The notes under the pieces are model-generated. The model was not told the origin of the DNA. It searched no databases and saw only the letters and a list, made by a program, of their open reading frames with translations. From contig NC_087383.1 of the NCBI RefSeq assembly GCF_963675165.1, forward strand, positions 3,316,979 to 3,380,978: a DNA stretch of 64,000 nt, written 5' to 3'. Positions 13,824-24,100 of this stretch are shown piece after piece (the first letter of the stretch is position 1; each line of letters opens with the position of its first letter). A program made the translations under genes and the position numbers. Origin of the DNA: Halichondria panicea (lineage: Eukaryota > Porifera > Demospongiae > Suberitida > Halichondriidae).

Positions 13824-16800
13824 TGCGTGTGTGCGTGTGGTAAAGAGCATGTACATTATACATTGTACATACTTGTCTGCCTCAATTGTGTACATGTACA
13901 TGTATAGTACTATATCAGTGAACAATTCGTTGTAATACGAATGCTACCTGGTCAGGGGAGAGAGCACTCTTATGACTAGTTGATGATTGAGCCTCTTACA
14001 GGTACATGTTCTTTAACCCCAGCCTCTCCCTACACAGAGATATGCCCTGAAGGAGGATGTGAAACTGGACCTGCTGGAGACTGCTTGTCAGTGCCAGGCC
14101 GTCATCTGTTGTCGTGTCACTCCACTGCAGAAGGTGAGAGCATCGATCTATTTATGTTTGCTATTGTCCTACTATTTGTAGTACCTAGGCCAAGAAATTG
14201 AAATATTAACAGTACCTATGTTACATGACTTATTGTACAGTTCATTCTTCCAGTGTTTTGAATTGCATGTATGTGAACTGTACATGTATCTCCTGTCCTC
14301 ACAGAAAAAAGTGGTTGACCTTGTGAAGAAGTACAAGAATGCAGTGACCTTGGCCATTGGAGACGGAGCCAACGATGTGGGGATGATCAAAGGTGGGTCA
14401 AAGAGAAGCATCTCTTATAGTCATTATAATTTAGTCTGCGAGCCAGACCTAATATCTCGGGTACAAATTCAAGGAGAGCTGGGATTAGTGTACACAGCTG
14501 AGACAGTTGCTTTGTGCTGAGAATGCTTTAATTATCTCTTCTCATTGTACAATCGTATCTGTAGCTAAACGTAATTAGGTATTGCTAGTGAATTGCATGT
14601 ACGTATGCTAATCGCCCCTAGCTAATTAAGATGTGCAGTTCTACAGTCCCTAAATGTTGTTTCCTTGTTGTGTGCAGCTGCCCATGTTGGTGTTGGCATC
14701 AGTGGGAGGGAGGGTCAACAAGCCGTCCTCTCAAGTGACTACTCCTTTGGACAGTTCAGGTCAGCTCAATTCATGTGTATGTACAGTGTATTCATTTGTA
14801 TGAAGGATTAGTGACCACTGCAGTGTGTACACGCAGGTATATGTAGGTAATGGGTAAAGAGTGAGTGATGTGCAAGTGACTATTGAGTGTAAAGTGGTTT
14901 TTGGTAAAGGGTCATTGTATTTTTAAGAACGTAAAACTGTAACTTGACACTGAATTAAATTTAGGTTTGAGATCTTTACCAATACTCCCCTTGTACCAGT
15001 ACGTTGTATAAGTTACAGTTTGCTTGCCAACTCTTTCAAGATGCCCACACTAACCCCCCCCCCTCTTCTCCCTCTTTCCCCTCCCCCCAGATATCTGGAG
15101 CGCTTGTTGTTGGTCCACGGTCGCTGGTCCTACCATCGAATGACTGTCTTCCTCCGTTACTTCTTCTACAAGAACTTTGCCTTCACTTTCTCTCAATTCG
15201 TTTTTGCCTTCTTCTGTGGATTCACTGCCCAGGTAACCTTCACACTTGGTAGCCACTCTGTCTGTTTGTATGTACGTATCAGACAGGATGGGAATAAAAA
15301 GTAAAGTTCCGACAACCATCGACTGTATTAAACTAATTACCTCCTTGCTCCTCCATGCATGTAGTGCACTCATCTCACAGTGTACGTGCATGCAGTGATT
15401 CTATTATCTTTAGCTGGCCCTTCAATTTCTGCCCCTCCTCTCCAGACCCTGTATGACCCCAACTACATCTCAGTGTACAATGTGATCTACACCTCCCTCC
15501 CAGTCATTGCTCTGGCCATTCTAGACCAGGTGAGCTAACTTCACACACAACGAAACTGGCACTGACCCTTTGAGGTTTTTGTTCCTTATCAGTTATTGAT
15601 TCCGTATCAGTTAGTAGTCAGTTAGTAGTCCCCTGATAGCGTCCATGGCAACTTAGTGTTCACATGACTGTGCATTATTGCCTGCGTTTAATCAGGAGCC
15701 CATAAATAAGAGAAGGAGCGGCTGACTACGGGGATCACATCTCGTAAGTGGTTATGACCGCATTTCCATATTATGCAGAGTCACTTAAGTGGTTGAATCC
15801 CTACACGTGTTATACGCAATGCAGGGCTGCGGTTTGTAAGCACTTAGTCACTTCCAAACAAGGAAGTGCGGTTTCACCGGCAATTATGAGATGTGATCCC
15901 CGAGTATACGTTGAAGTTAGCTGCTCCTTCTCTTATTTATGGGCTCCTGGTTTAATTAATACATGTACATTGTAGTTAATTTCTACTTTTCCGAATTTGG
16001 TTTTCACCACTCTGATAACTGCACACTTACTGTACCATTATGAACTATTACTTTCCCCTCCCACACAGGATGTGAACGAAGACAACTGTTACCGCTATCC
16101 CAAGCTCTATATAGCCGGACAAAAAAACAAAAACTTCACTGCATTCATTTTTGCTCGTAGCCTGGCCAAGGGGATCTGGGTGGCCTTCACTGTGTTCTTT
16201 ATTCTGATGGGGATGACCTTGTTTAACGAGTTTGCGGCCGGGTGGGAGTGGGACTACCAATCATTTGGTCTGGCGGCCTCAGGGGCACTCACTATCATTG
16301 TCAATCTGCAGGTAAGTGACAGTCAGTACTGGTCAGATAACATTGCTTGAATGTTCATAACTGTTTACCCAACACGTGTTAGCAAGAGTATATATAATAT
16401 AATAGAGAGGGAGTAACCAACGTAGGCATAATTACTATAGCACACTTGCAATTGGGCATGCAACGATCCGCTCACTGTACATTACCAGCACTAGTACAAC
16501 ATTTTTTAAGCTCCTCCCCCACACAGATTGCCCTGGACACGTCACACTGGAACCCGATCATGCATATCTTCGTATGGGGCAGCATGCTTTCATGGTTTGT
16601 GATCATCCCTTTCATGAGTGCCGGTCCCATCTACAGTGGTTTCCTTGCTGCTTTTGACTTCTACGGTGGTGTTGGTATTGAAGTGCTTAAAACTGCCACC
16701 TTCTGGTTCTATGTGCCTCTAGCCGTAATGGTAGCCCTCACCCCCACCATCATCACACGTATCCTTAAATTGGACCTGAACCCCCATCTTGTCGATGACG

Positions 16801-17972
16801 TTCGTCTCCTGCAGAAGAAGGATGGTCCTCAGCTGTTTACAAGGCGTAAAATTAAACGTAAAACTCCGTCCATCCGTGGTCGTTCAGGATCCGTACATCG
16901 CACTGGCTATGCATTTGCACAAGAGGCAGGATTTGGTACTATGATTACCAATGGGAGAGCTTTTGGAATGGACCAAGAGGAAGTGCAACAAGAACGTCAT
17001 CGCCGTATGTCACAGCTAATCATGTCGCATCCTCCCACTCCGACTCGTTCCACATCCCCAAATGTAGCTAGTGGCCTTGAGGCATCTCTGGGTGTGGCCG
17101 CTTCCATGGCGATATCTCAGGGGGAAGTAGAGGTCGAAGTTCATGTAGAGAGCCCACTGGAAGTTGACGTGAGTATGGAGGAGGCGATGCAGGTGAAGGT
17201 GATGGGGAGCGAGGGGGGTGCCAATCTCCCCGGGAGTGTGACCAGCTCCGATGACCTGCCCAATACAGAAGTGGTAAGTGGACATACGTCATTAATTTGT
17301 ACATGTTATGATGTGTATAATTATAGCAATGCTTATAGTGCAGCGTATATTTAAAGAATAGGGATCATTCTTGGGCAGTGTGGCTGCGTGTGATATTTAT
17401 TTTATTTGACCTAACGTCAATATGACACTGGTTGAAACACATACTGTGGAGACTTTGAGGCCTACATGTATATTAACCTGGATTTATTATTTTGGAGGGT
17501 GACTTGCTTATAAGGTGACCACACCAGTGTCTTCATGGCATTGTGATCCTACCCTTTGTTTGCAGTGTTTCTCATTTCCCATGTACTTGGACAGATCGAA
17601 TGCTACACAAGCTTACTATCGTAGGCGCGCATGATTATATTCGTTGACAAGCGCCACTCACTGTTAAGCTTAGGTCCCGCTCCTGTCTCTTGTTACTTAG
17701 CTCTAGCAGTATAGTATCATAATCTATCCTACAGCAGGTCTCCAAACTGATTATGTTATGTCCTCTAACATAGCTGTCAAAAGTGTAGGCATAAGCTCAG
17801 CAGCTGCAAAAGAGCCATTGAGCACTAGCTCTGCGTTTCAATTGTTTTCTAAATGAGGGAGCTCTTCAATTTATAAGCGCTGATATCGTTCCTGTGGGAT
17901 TGATAGTGCGCGTCTATATGTTGTTAATAATAGCGCACACATTAACCTGTCTCTCTTTCTATGCAGGTTTGA
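414..17972 (+). CDS. ATP8B-like: P4-type ATPase, phospholipid flippase, ATP8B-like (36 coding exons)
   Basis: Membrane lipid flippase that moves aminophospholipids to the cytoplasmic leaflet; family members normally pair with a CDC50/TMEM30 subunit. My exons: 414-420, 555-602, 1300-1353, 1567-1755, 1933-1994, 2076-2189, 2613-2711, 3044-3111, 3500-3643, 4471-4553, 4649-4755, 5185-5325, 5463-5537, 5827-5951, 6601-6745, 7117-7269, 7653-7754, 8047-8110, 8169-8248, 8384-8434, 8575-8640, 8883-8931, 9049-9122, 12599-12696, 12932-12968, 13038-13139, 13369-13535, 13638-13788, 14038-14133, 14305-14392, 14678-14759, 15091-15232, 15446-15529, 16069-16311, 16527-17273, 17967-17972. They total 4143 nt, exactly in frame, 1380 residues. 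Seen directly: A-domain DGET split across exons 9/10, P4-specific PISL in exon 14, catalytic Asp486 (DKTGTLT split by intron 15), nucleotide-site [16 protein letters not shown], hinge [10 protein letters not shown], and C-terminal membrane segments. The stretch [11 protein letters not shown] favours class I (ATP8B). The acidic N-terminus (about 120 residues) and long C-tail exceed typical ATP8B length. First exon and last 6-nt exon are the least certain. Confidence 0.93.
2723..2976. repeat. GT-rich minisatellite in flippase intron 7
   Basis: About eight degenerate copies of a roughly 30-base unit built on GGTATGGTGTGGAGGATAAG followed by a variable GTACATGTG part. It fills most of the intron between the exon ending at 2711 and the one starting at 3044. 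The strand is strongly G-rich over C. Confidence 0.85.
5652..5759. repeat. Perfect 25-bp inverted repeat (MITE-like hairpin) in flippase intron 13
   Basis: The arms at 5652-5676 and 5735-5759 are exact reverse complements over 25 bases (arm begins TGGCCCTGAGTGCTACTCC) with a 58-base spacer that is itself partly repetitive. Size and form fit a short palindromic MITE. Confidence 0.85.
6031..6268. mobile_element. MITE with TIR around TATAGCGCGAAATTTTCGAGG
   Basis: Terminal inverted repeats of about 25 bases: the left end reads TACCATATAGCGCGAAATTT and the right end is its complement with one mismatch (ATACGGTA). Both ends carry TA, as in a TA target duplication. The interior has no coding capacity. 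A degenerate relative lies at about 41929-42090. Inserted in flippase intron 14. Confidence 0.8.
6787..6872. repeat. Short tandem repeat, unit about 20 bp
   Basis: Four to five copies of a unit built on GTATACAGACTGTACGC, varying by a few bases, in flippase intron 15 just after the exon that encodes the catalytic Asp-Lys. Confidence 0.8.
8645..8719. repeat. (GT)n microsatellite abutting a splice donor
   Basis: About 37 uninterrupted GT dinucleotides begin five bases into intron 21, right after the donor GTGAGT at 8641. The intron's 5' end is therefore essentially microsatellite. Confidence 0.95.
9176..9680. mobile_element. MITE (about 505 bp) with TAGCAGAGGAGGTTG termini
   Basis: The left terminus TAGCAGAGGAGGTTGATCA and the right terminus are reverse complements with one mismatch over 19 bases. 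TA occurs at each edge, which fits a TA target duplication of the Tc1/mariner type. The interior holds no recognisable transposase. Located in flippase intron 23. Confidence 0.75.
10188..10228. repeat. Solo fragment related to the SUB1-intron MITE terminus
   Basis: The stretch starting AGTTGCATGCCCTCTCT and continuing to TATACGCCATTGGTAATACG closely resembles the right terminus of the element at 18988-19380. No matching opposite arm was found nearby, so this is probably a remnant. Confidence 0.55.
10378..10424. repeat. Perfect 14-bp hairpin
   Basis: Arms TACACCCACGCGTT (10378-10391) and its exact reverse complement (10411-10424) flank a 19-base loop. GC-rich compared with the surroundings; in the large flippase intron 23. 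Function unknown. Confidence 0.8.
10837..11935 (-). pseudogene. Intronic antisense hypothetical gene, two apparent frameshifts
   Basis: Three consecutive open segments read on the minus strand inside flippase intron 23. The first begins at 11935 with [17 protein letters not shown], an acidic start, and ends at a stop at 11648. The reading continues in another frame just before that stop (TFRINTS..., then [11 protein letters not shown]) down to about 11160. A second shift at an A-run near 11170-11175 leads into a segment (about 10837-11160) containing [21 protein letters not shown] and ending LSYQ. Together they would give roughly 360 residues. A cysteine-bearing patch ([15 protein letters not shown]) lies in the middle. 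I recognise no family. It may be a decayed gene, a gene whose homopolymer runs are mis-assembled, or one with very small unrecognised introns. Confidence 0.55.
13793..13819. repeat. (GT)n microsatellite after the exon 28 donor
   Basis: A GT run begins immediately after donor GTAAGT at 13789, the same arrangement as at intron 21 but shorter. Confidence 0.9.
15687..15957. mobile_element. MITE (about 270 bp) with 26-bp perfect inner TIR
   Basis: The termini share AGGAGCCCATAAATAAGAGA and the following AGGAGC as a perfect inverted repeat, with a second nested inverted pair inside (GGGGATCACATCTC and its complement near 15729 and 15888). No coding capacity. Located in flippase intron 33. Confidence 0.8.
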
Positions 17973-18309
17973 AGTGTATAGTCCTGTTATCAGAAGGATG
18001 ATAAACAATTTTGAAGTATAATTATTATAATTATATCCCTCTACTAGTTTAGTGTACATGCAAGTGCTAGGTTGTACAATTAATTACCATGACTGCATAT
18101 ATATAGTATTATTGTTTTATTGTTTTCATCTAGTAGCCAAGGGTTTTAATGAATTTCTTATAACAGTCATATATACATGTGGATTTGGGAGCAACAAGGG
18201 TGTCAAACTAAGTGACATAATTATAAGATACATAGACGTCAATATATAGTTTTGTGAATGGAGAAAGCATGCTTTGAGACAGTGACAGTGTGAGGGGTAG
18301 GAATGGGCT
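17973..18309. other. Convergent 3' region between flippase and SUB1
   Basis: 337 bases between the two stop codons. No gene, no convincing AATAAA for the flippase. It must hold both 3' ends, so the untranslated regions probably come close or overlap. Confidence 0.5.
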
Positions 18310-18313
18310 TTAT
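18308..18313 (-). terminator. AATAAA polyadenylation signal overlapping the SUB1 stop
   Basis: On the minus strand the last Lys codon and TAA stop form AAATAAA, so a canonical polyadenylation hexamer includes the stop codon. No other hexamer is evident in the next 100 bases, which would make the 3' UTR very short. Confidence 0.5.
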
Positions 18314-20004
18314 TTGTGTAGTCGCTCGTCTATCGTGGATACAGCCTTCTTTAGTGCCTCCCACTGGTCGACTGAGAGGGAAATGCCTGCAAGATAATCA
18401 ATACATGCAAGAGTGGAAGCTCTGATAGATAAAATAAAAATAATTAGGCAAAATAATGGGTCTTCTCTCTAAAGGGCAGACCATACAGCGTTTCTGCCCG
18501 CAACTTTAATTTACTTTCCTATATAATTATGCTCACATAAAAACTGGCAACAACACTATATAGTAAGTAGCTATAGATGCTGCATTAGTGGGCAGGTAGA
18601 CACATGCATGCACCCACCTTTCCTCCCTGGTCTCGTCTCGCCACTCTCTTTGTCCTCATAGTACTCTCTGATGTTGACCAGCATCTTACCCTTGAAGTTA
18701 CTCACACTCACAAACCTCTTAGCAGACAACTATAGAGAAAGCGATTATACAAACATGAAATCACATCAAGGGTAAAGTACATGTATACTGCATAGTACAA
18801 TCTCTTCACATTATGTGTCCGATAATTTAAAATCCACCAAATTTGGCAAATGCAGCTTTGGATGCAACTTTAATTTGAGAGGCAGTAACCCAATTATTAG
18901 CAATATAAATTAAGGACTGTGGAGGAAAACCTCTCCAAGGTACAAAGAGACACTTGAAATAACCATTAATTATTTTGTTGGTTACGTCAAGGGCGTATGA
19001 AGAGAAGAGGGCATGCAACTACAATCTATCAAATTACAAATGGGAGGGGCGTGTGCACTAAAAATAGATTGCACGTGCACTTACTCCATAATAGTCACCA
19101 AGCCAGCTAGCTAGCTAGCACTGTACTGTTGGGTAGAGTTAGCCACAAAGGTCAACAAGGGGAAGAGAAGGACCAATGCTAGACTAAAAGTAGCCATTGA
19201 TCAATTCTAAGCTCTTCTTTACGGTAAATTTCTAGTATAACAGTGTTCACGCCCACTATCACGCCTATTTACGTGTGGGAAGTTGGCTAAATATAGTATA
19301 TCCTGCTGACTCATCAGTTTTTTGACGACTATACAGTATACATTGCGAGTTGCATGCCCTCTTCTCTTCATACGCCCTTGGTTACGTACCATTAATTAAA
19401 CACAGTAGCACTCACTGGTATCATGTCCTCCTCGCTACCATTGGCACTGCTGGCAGCTGCTGGGGTGGCTTGGAGACGAGCTTTCTTTGTCTTCACCTAT
19501 TACAAATAAAATAGCCATACCGAATTCTGAAAACATTTGGCGTATGCATCCTGAAGTCAAAGCCACATACATTTTGACACACAACTTAATTGGGGTGGGG
19601 CTCCCAGACTTAGTCCTCGGGTCCAAGCCGTACTTACGAACCTATGTGCAACTCGTGCAGAAGTGCAAGAATTTCTTTGGACTCGCACCGGACGTGCACG
19701 CCCATAATTTTACATGTAGTGTAATTGTGATTCACATGGCTGATCTCGTGGGCATGCACGTCCGGTGCGATTAATTACCAGACCAAGGACTTCTGCACAA
19801 CTTTGACATACTGGAACATGACCAGACATTCTTTTCGTAAAGCGCGACCTGGACCTGAGACTATCCCAGACTAGCGGTGGTAAATGGTCACAGGTGGGGC
19901 TGCTGGGGAAGATACAGTGCATGGTCCTCACTCACTTTGGTGTCTTCAGGGTCATCTGAGTCATCAATGAATTCTTTAGAGATGTTCTTTCTCTTGGGAG
20001 GCAT
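18310..20004 (-). CDS. SUB1: SUB1 / PC4 transcriptional coactivator, single-strand DNA binding (4 exons)
   Basis: Nuclear coactivator p15/PC4, which binds single-stranded DNA and promotes RNA polymerase II transcription. Exons on the minus strand: 19936-20004, 19416-19496, 18618-18729, 18310-18386; phases agree and give 112 residues. The N-terminus [18 protein letters not shown] is a basic patch followed by an acidic, serine-bearing stretch, as in the regulatory N-terminus of PC4. The C-terminal half holds the core domain: [20 protein letters not shown], then [11 protein letters not shown] and [11 protein letters not shown]. The core is typical in length and order. Each exon is below 40 codons, so simple ORF scanning misses this gene. 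Intron 1 and intron 2 each carry a palindromic element. Confidence 0.95.
18988..19380. mobile_element. MITE with perfect 33-bp TIRs and flanking GTTACGT duplication, SUB1 intron 2
   Basis: Arms at 18988-19020 and 19348-19380 are exact reverse complements over 33 bases (arm starts CAAGGGCGTATGAAGAGAAG). GTTACGT occurs directly outside both ends (18981-18987 and 19381-19387), and counting the shared G it is an 8-base direct repeat, as expected for a hAT-type target duplication. The interior has no transposase. Confidence 0.85.
19600..19875. mobile_element. Palindromic MITE-like element in SUB1 intron 1
   Basis: Imperfect long inverted repeat centred near 19728. The inner arms share TCGCACCGGACGTGCA and its complement; outer matches include the CCAGACT ends and the ACTTCTGCAC blocks. 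The arms have diverged more than those of the element in intron 2, so it looks older. Confidence 0.65.
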
Positions 20005-21158
20005 CTTAACACAGGATTGGCAGAATGAAGAATGTGTTCAAGCCTCAATTGCACGCCGCTTTAATAAGGTATTTGCAACTGAAGTGATCCTGTACCAGGG
20101 AAATGGAAAAGGGTCTGTCGGCTGATAATTACCCAGTGAGTGGGCAGATCAAAGCAATCCAGTGCTCTGTATGCTCATAGTAATTATTGCACTGCAATAT
20201 GCCATAATTATAATAATTATAATGCAGTGCAATTTTATGGTATGTTTGCACACTGTGTGTAAATGCAGTCAGTGGATGAACTGCTTTTGGACTTATGACC
20301 CATTTGGTCCCTTTAGCACTAGTTGTGAGAAGAAAACCCAAGAAAATTTACTATGGATTTCAGCAAAACTAACGAATAAATCACTCAAAATGCATGTCAA
20401 TTTATGAGCCCTTGACGTCATTGGGCAACAAAGCAGGCGCCACGTGCAACATGCCATATAGTACACTGGAGGAACATAATGCCCGAGGGTCGCAGCGTGC
20501 TGGGCAATAACTAATACTTATTCAAAAAAACTCCAGGCTTCTTTGCTGACTTTGCTGTGATCTTGTCCACCGTCCATGCCTCATGCAGTTCAAAAGTTTC
20601 AGCATGCTCCTAGACTGTACTACTAGATCAACTTGCTGCTTAATTAGCCAGCTTTCATGCTCACACAGAATAATGATTGCTGCAAGCGCGCATTTATATA
20701 TTGCATAACACTCTGTCTCTACATTATATACACTATAGTGTTGCCTTTCAACCTCGTTTCTGTCAAAGATAAAGGAAATGGGATATATAGTGACCTCTTT
20801 TGGTAGTCTCGTGAGCAGCAGGGGGGGAGTCGTGCTCGCGAGACCACTCTTTTGGGTTGAGTGTTGACATTTTCATCAATATTTGAAAATCACTATAATG
20901 TATGGTGAGTAGATATAGCTACTGTAACAAAATTAGCTTTGTATAGCCAGATAATATTATAAACCGAAGGTAACATAATTATGTTTGTCTGACATACGTA
21001 ACAGTGTGTAATTCTATAAACTAACATGAGGTTTTTGTGTGACATACAAAACAGGGTACTAGCTTAGCTTTTTCATCTGCATAATTATAATTATTATAGG
21101 TGTAAATTCCTTATACTACTATAGATCTAGCTGCAACTGCAAGGTATCGGTGTGTGTA
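20005..21158. other. Intergenic region between SUB1 and the CARD-TRANK1-like gene
   Basis: No gene supported. It holds the presumed SUB1 promoter near 20005-20500, a small palindrome at about 20178-20238 (ATTGCACTGCA with its complement around an AT-rich centre), and a GC-rich inverted pair at about 20803-20849. The 3' end of the CARD-TRANK1-like gene lies at the right edge; no AATAAA seen there. Confidence 0.5.
20803..20849. promoter_or_regulatory. GC-rich imperfect palindrome with CTCGCGAGA
   Basis: TCTCGTGAGCAGC and GTGCTCGCGAGACCA form an imperfect inverted repeat around a G run. CTCGCGAGA is nine of the ten bases of the TCTCGCGAGA element known from animal promoters. An ATG followed directly by a GTGAGT donor lies just downstream on the plus strand (about 20898-20909), which could be an untracked first exon. 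Weak evidence. Confidence 0.25.
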
Positions 21159-24100
21159 TTATGCATGTGTTTTCTTTTTTGAGCTTGAAGTAAGCTTTGC
21201 TTTTGCGAGCTCTTCGTCATCGTAGTCGTCTTCCTCACTTTTTTCTTCATCAACTTCATCCATCTTTTGTTTCTGACTTTCTAGTATCTTCTTGCGTTTA
21301 TCGTCAAGACCGGCAATAACCTTTTGTGTAATATCCCTCATGTTTTCAATTTCCTTCGTGTTTTTTCTCCATACTTTCTCTTCATACATTTTGGTTATAT
21401 TCTGATTGTTTGATTTTATCAGTTGCTCAGCTTCTTGGGTCTTTTGCTCAAGCTCGTAGTCTTCTGTATACTCCATTCCCATTCGGCATTCCAGAATTTT
21501 CTCTTTCAAATGCGTTTGTGTATACTTGTATGTCATTTCTGCATTCTTGTAACGTCCATACAGCGTTTTCAGAGCCGAGTGACTTGTGGATGTGAAATGA
21601 TTTTTTTCAGCTGTTTCTTCACATAAAATGCAGCAATTCCCATTCAAGAATTCATTCTCTTGTTCATCTACGTCAAGTTTCGAATCTCTTTGCACTTCAG
21701 AATCTGTTGCAGTTGAAAAATCCTCCACAATGTCTTCTACATAATACATTTCTTCCTCTCCGCTTTCTTCATCTCCGCTTGCTTCAAGTTCATCAACCAA
21801 CTTATGCTCTTCATCACTATTTTCTGCAGGTGAATCATTTTTGGCAGATAGCTCTAGATTTTGAACAGTTTCTTGTGTGCAAGGATCTATGGGGCTTGTC
21901 GCTGAGATGGGATCTATGGTTTCTGAGAGAGCTACTTCACCTTGCTCATTGCATTGTGCCTTTTGATGTGTTAGTTCATGGCTTGCTATCCACTTGAATC
22001 CTATAACAGGAACTTTGTGTGAAAAGTATGGTTTTATTCTTATCTGCTCTTTTCCTAGACTAGATACGGTTTGCATGGTCATAAGCTGTAAGTCGGCCTG
22101 TTTTAACAGTGGATGTATGACAACATCATACAGGTCCTTTGTACTTTGTATAGAATTTAACTTTATGCTTAGTAACCCTCGGCTATGAAGTATACGCATA
22201 ATCTTATCGAGTATGAGCTGGATTTCAGTAGTCTGTACGTCCTGTGCTATTAGGTTTCCAATTATTGTTAAAGCCAGTACCATGATATGAATAGCTTCTG
22301 TATCCGTTCCTTGACTTACTGCTTTTTGTAGTGGGCAATAGTATTTATTATATCGGCCAGTAATCAGATTAAGGATGCTTATTAGCAACTTAGTACAATC
22401 TTGTATTAGTTGGTCTGGATCTTGAAGAACCTTTTGGCTTGTACATGTTTGCAGCAGTTCCGTGTAAGCGGTTTGTCCCATACAATTGAATAAATCAAAT
22501 GATTTAACCATCCGCTCAAAACTTTCGGGGATAACAATCGTGATTGGTCTTTGTTTCATATATTGAGAGACTGATATAATTGCAAAGAGAGCTGTACACT
22601 GAATAGTTAAGATGTTGATCAGGTTTTCCAAAGAGAGTGTTTGGTGTAAGCATCTTCGATTAGCAATCACTTGAATGAAATAGGTAAAAGAATGGCTGGT
22701 GGCCACTAATGCATCACCATTCTCTCTGTAGAGTTTGCAGGACCGCTCCCATATGGCAAAAATACTCTGATAAGAATACGTGTCGGTGCGTACGTATGTT
22801 GAAGGTGGGTGTATTGTTGGATCATACCCTACATATGTTCTTTCTCTATCATTGATGGCTGCAGCTTGATTGTGGATTGCTGAAGTGAGCATGGCTACAT
22901 TGTCTTTGCCGAGTACGTAAATGAGCCTCCAGACTTCTAGCCACTCATCAATGTTAGGAGTATCAATTATATTCCGAGTCATCATTGTAAGCTCCTTAAT
23001 TGCTACCTCCTTAAGCAAGCCTTTGATTGTGTTCGACTCCTGAGCCATAAGTAGAAAGTTTTGTTCCTCAAATGTAAGGTTTAATTGTGAGAATGGAGAT
23101 AGTATTCGTTTTATAGGCCCAATTACATCGATACTGTTCTTGAATATCGTAGCATTCATCTGATGTATTTGAAGAGCCATTTCGCACATTCCTAAGTATC
23201 GATTTATCTCTGCAGATGGATATTTTCGATAAGATTTTTGCAGATAGAACGGTGTCTTTAACAGGTCAGAGTGAAAGGAGAAAGTCTGTTTCACTTTCTT
23301 GTGCCATGAAGCTGTGTAGGCAATCAGAGACTGTATCAAAAAATCTTTGTAGTTTTCATAATGATGTAGAAGAATTCTGAGAGTTTGCTTCTTTTCTAGT
23401 TGAAGCATTCCATCAGAGTCAATATCTCTAATTTGGTCCTGTTGCAATTTAAAGAAAGCGCTTTCTTGCCTTGATACATAGTACAGATCACTTCCATATT
23501 TTTCTAGACCATAGAAATCCTCAGCATCTTTTACATTAGGTGTGAGCGCAGCTGCTGGTTTCTTGAGGAGAGAGCACATTTGTTTTAGTACAGTAAAAGT
23601 GTTAACAATCATTTTGCTGTGATTTTGTGTGTACTCCTTTCTTCTTTCTTTTATTTGGGTGAGTACATAAAATGCTTCTATTTCTCCAGCGTTACTGCTA
23701 GCACTAGATTTGTAAGCTGTGTATGCCGTAGTGCAGAGTTTAAGCGCATATTGAAGATTGTCTCTCTGTCCATTACTACACAAAACCATCACTGATAATA
23801 ACAAACATGCTTTTGCTTTGTGACGAGGACTCAATTCCTTCACCTCCAAAAGTTTTTTGAGATCATTTTGCTCATCACTCCACGGAGCTGGATTAGTGGT
23901 TATATGATGTTCAGCTCGGAGCAAGATCAGTGAATGCTTAGTATTGGTGTGATGTGGACCTGCATTTTCTGCGATTTCAATCCCTTTCGTATACAGATGC
24001 TGTGCTCTGCAAATCCTATATGCACTTTCATACTCTCTGCCTCTCTGTAACAACTCGCATGCTTCTTCATACATTTTAGCAAGTTTAAGGAAATGTACTT

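Noticed and set aside
18827..19018. 63-codon minus-strand frame in SUB1 intron 2
   Set aside because: It ends inside the arm of an inverted-repeat element and has no recognisable homology.
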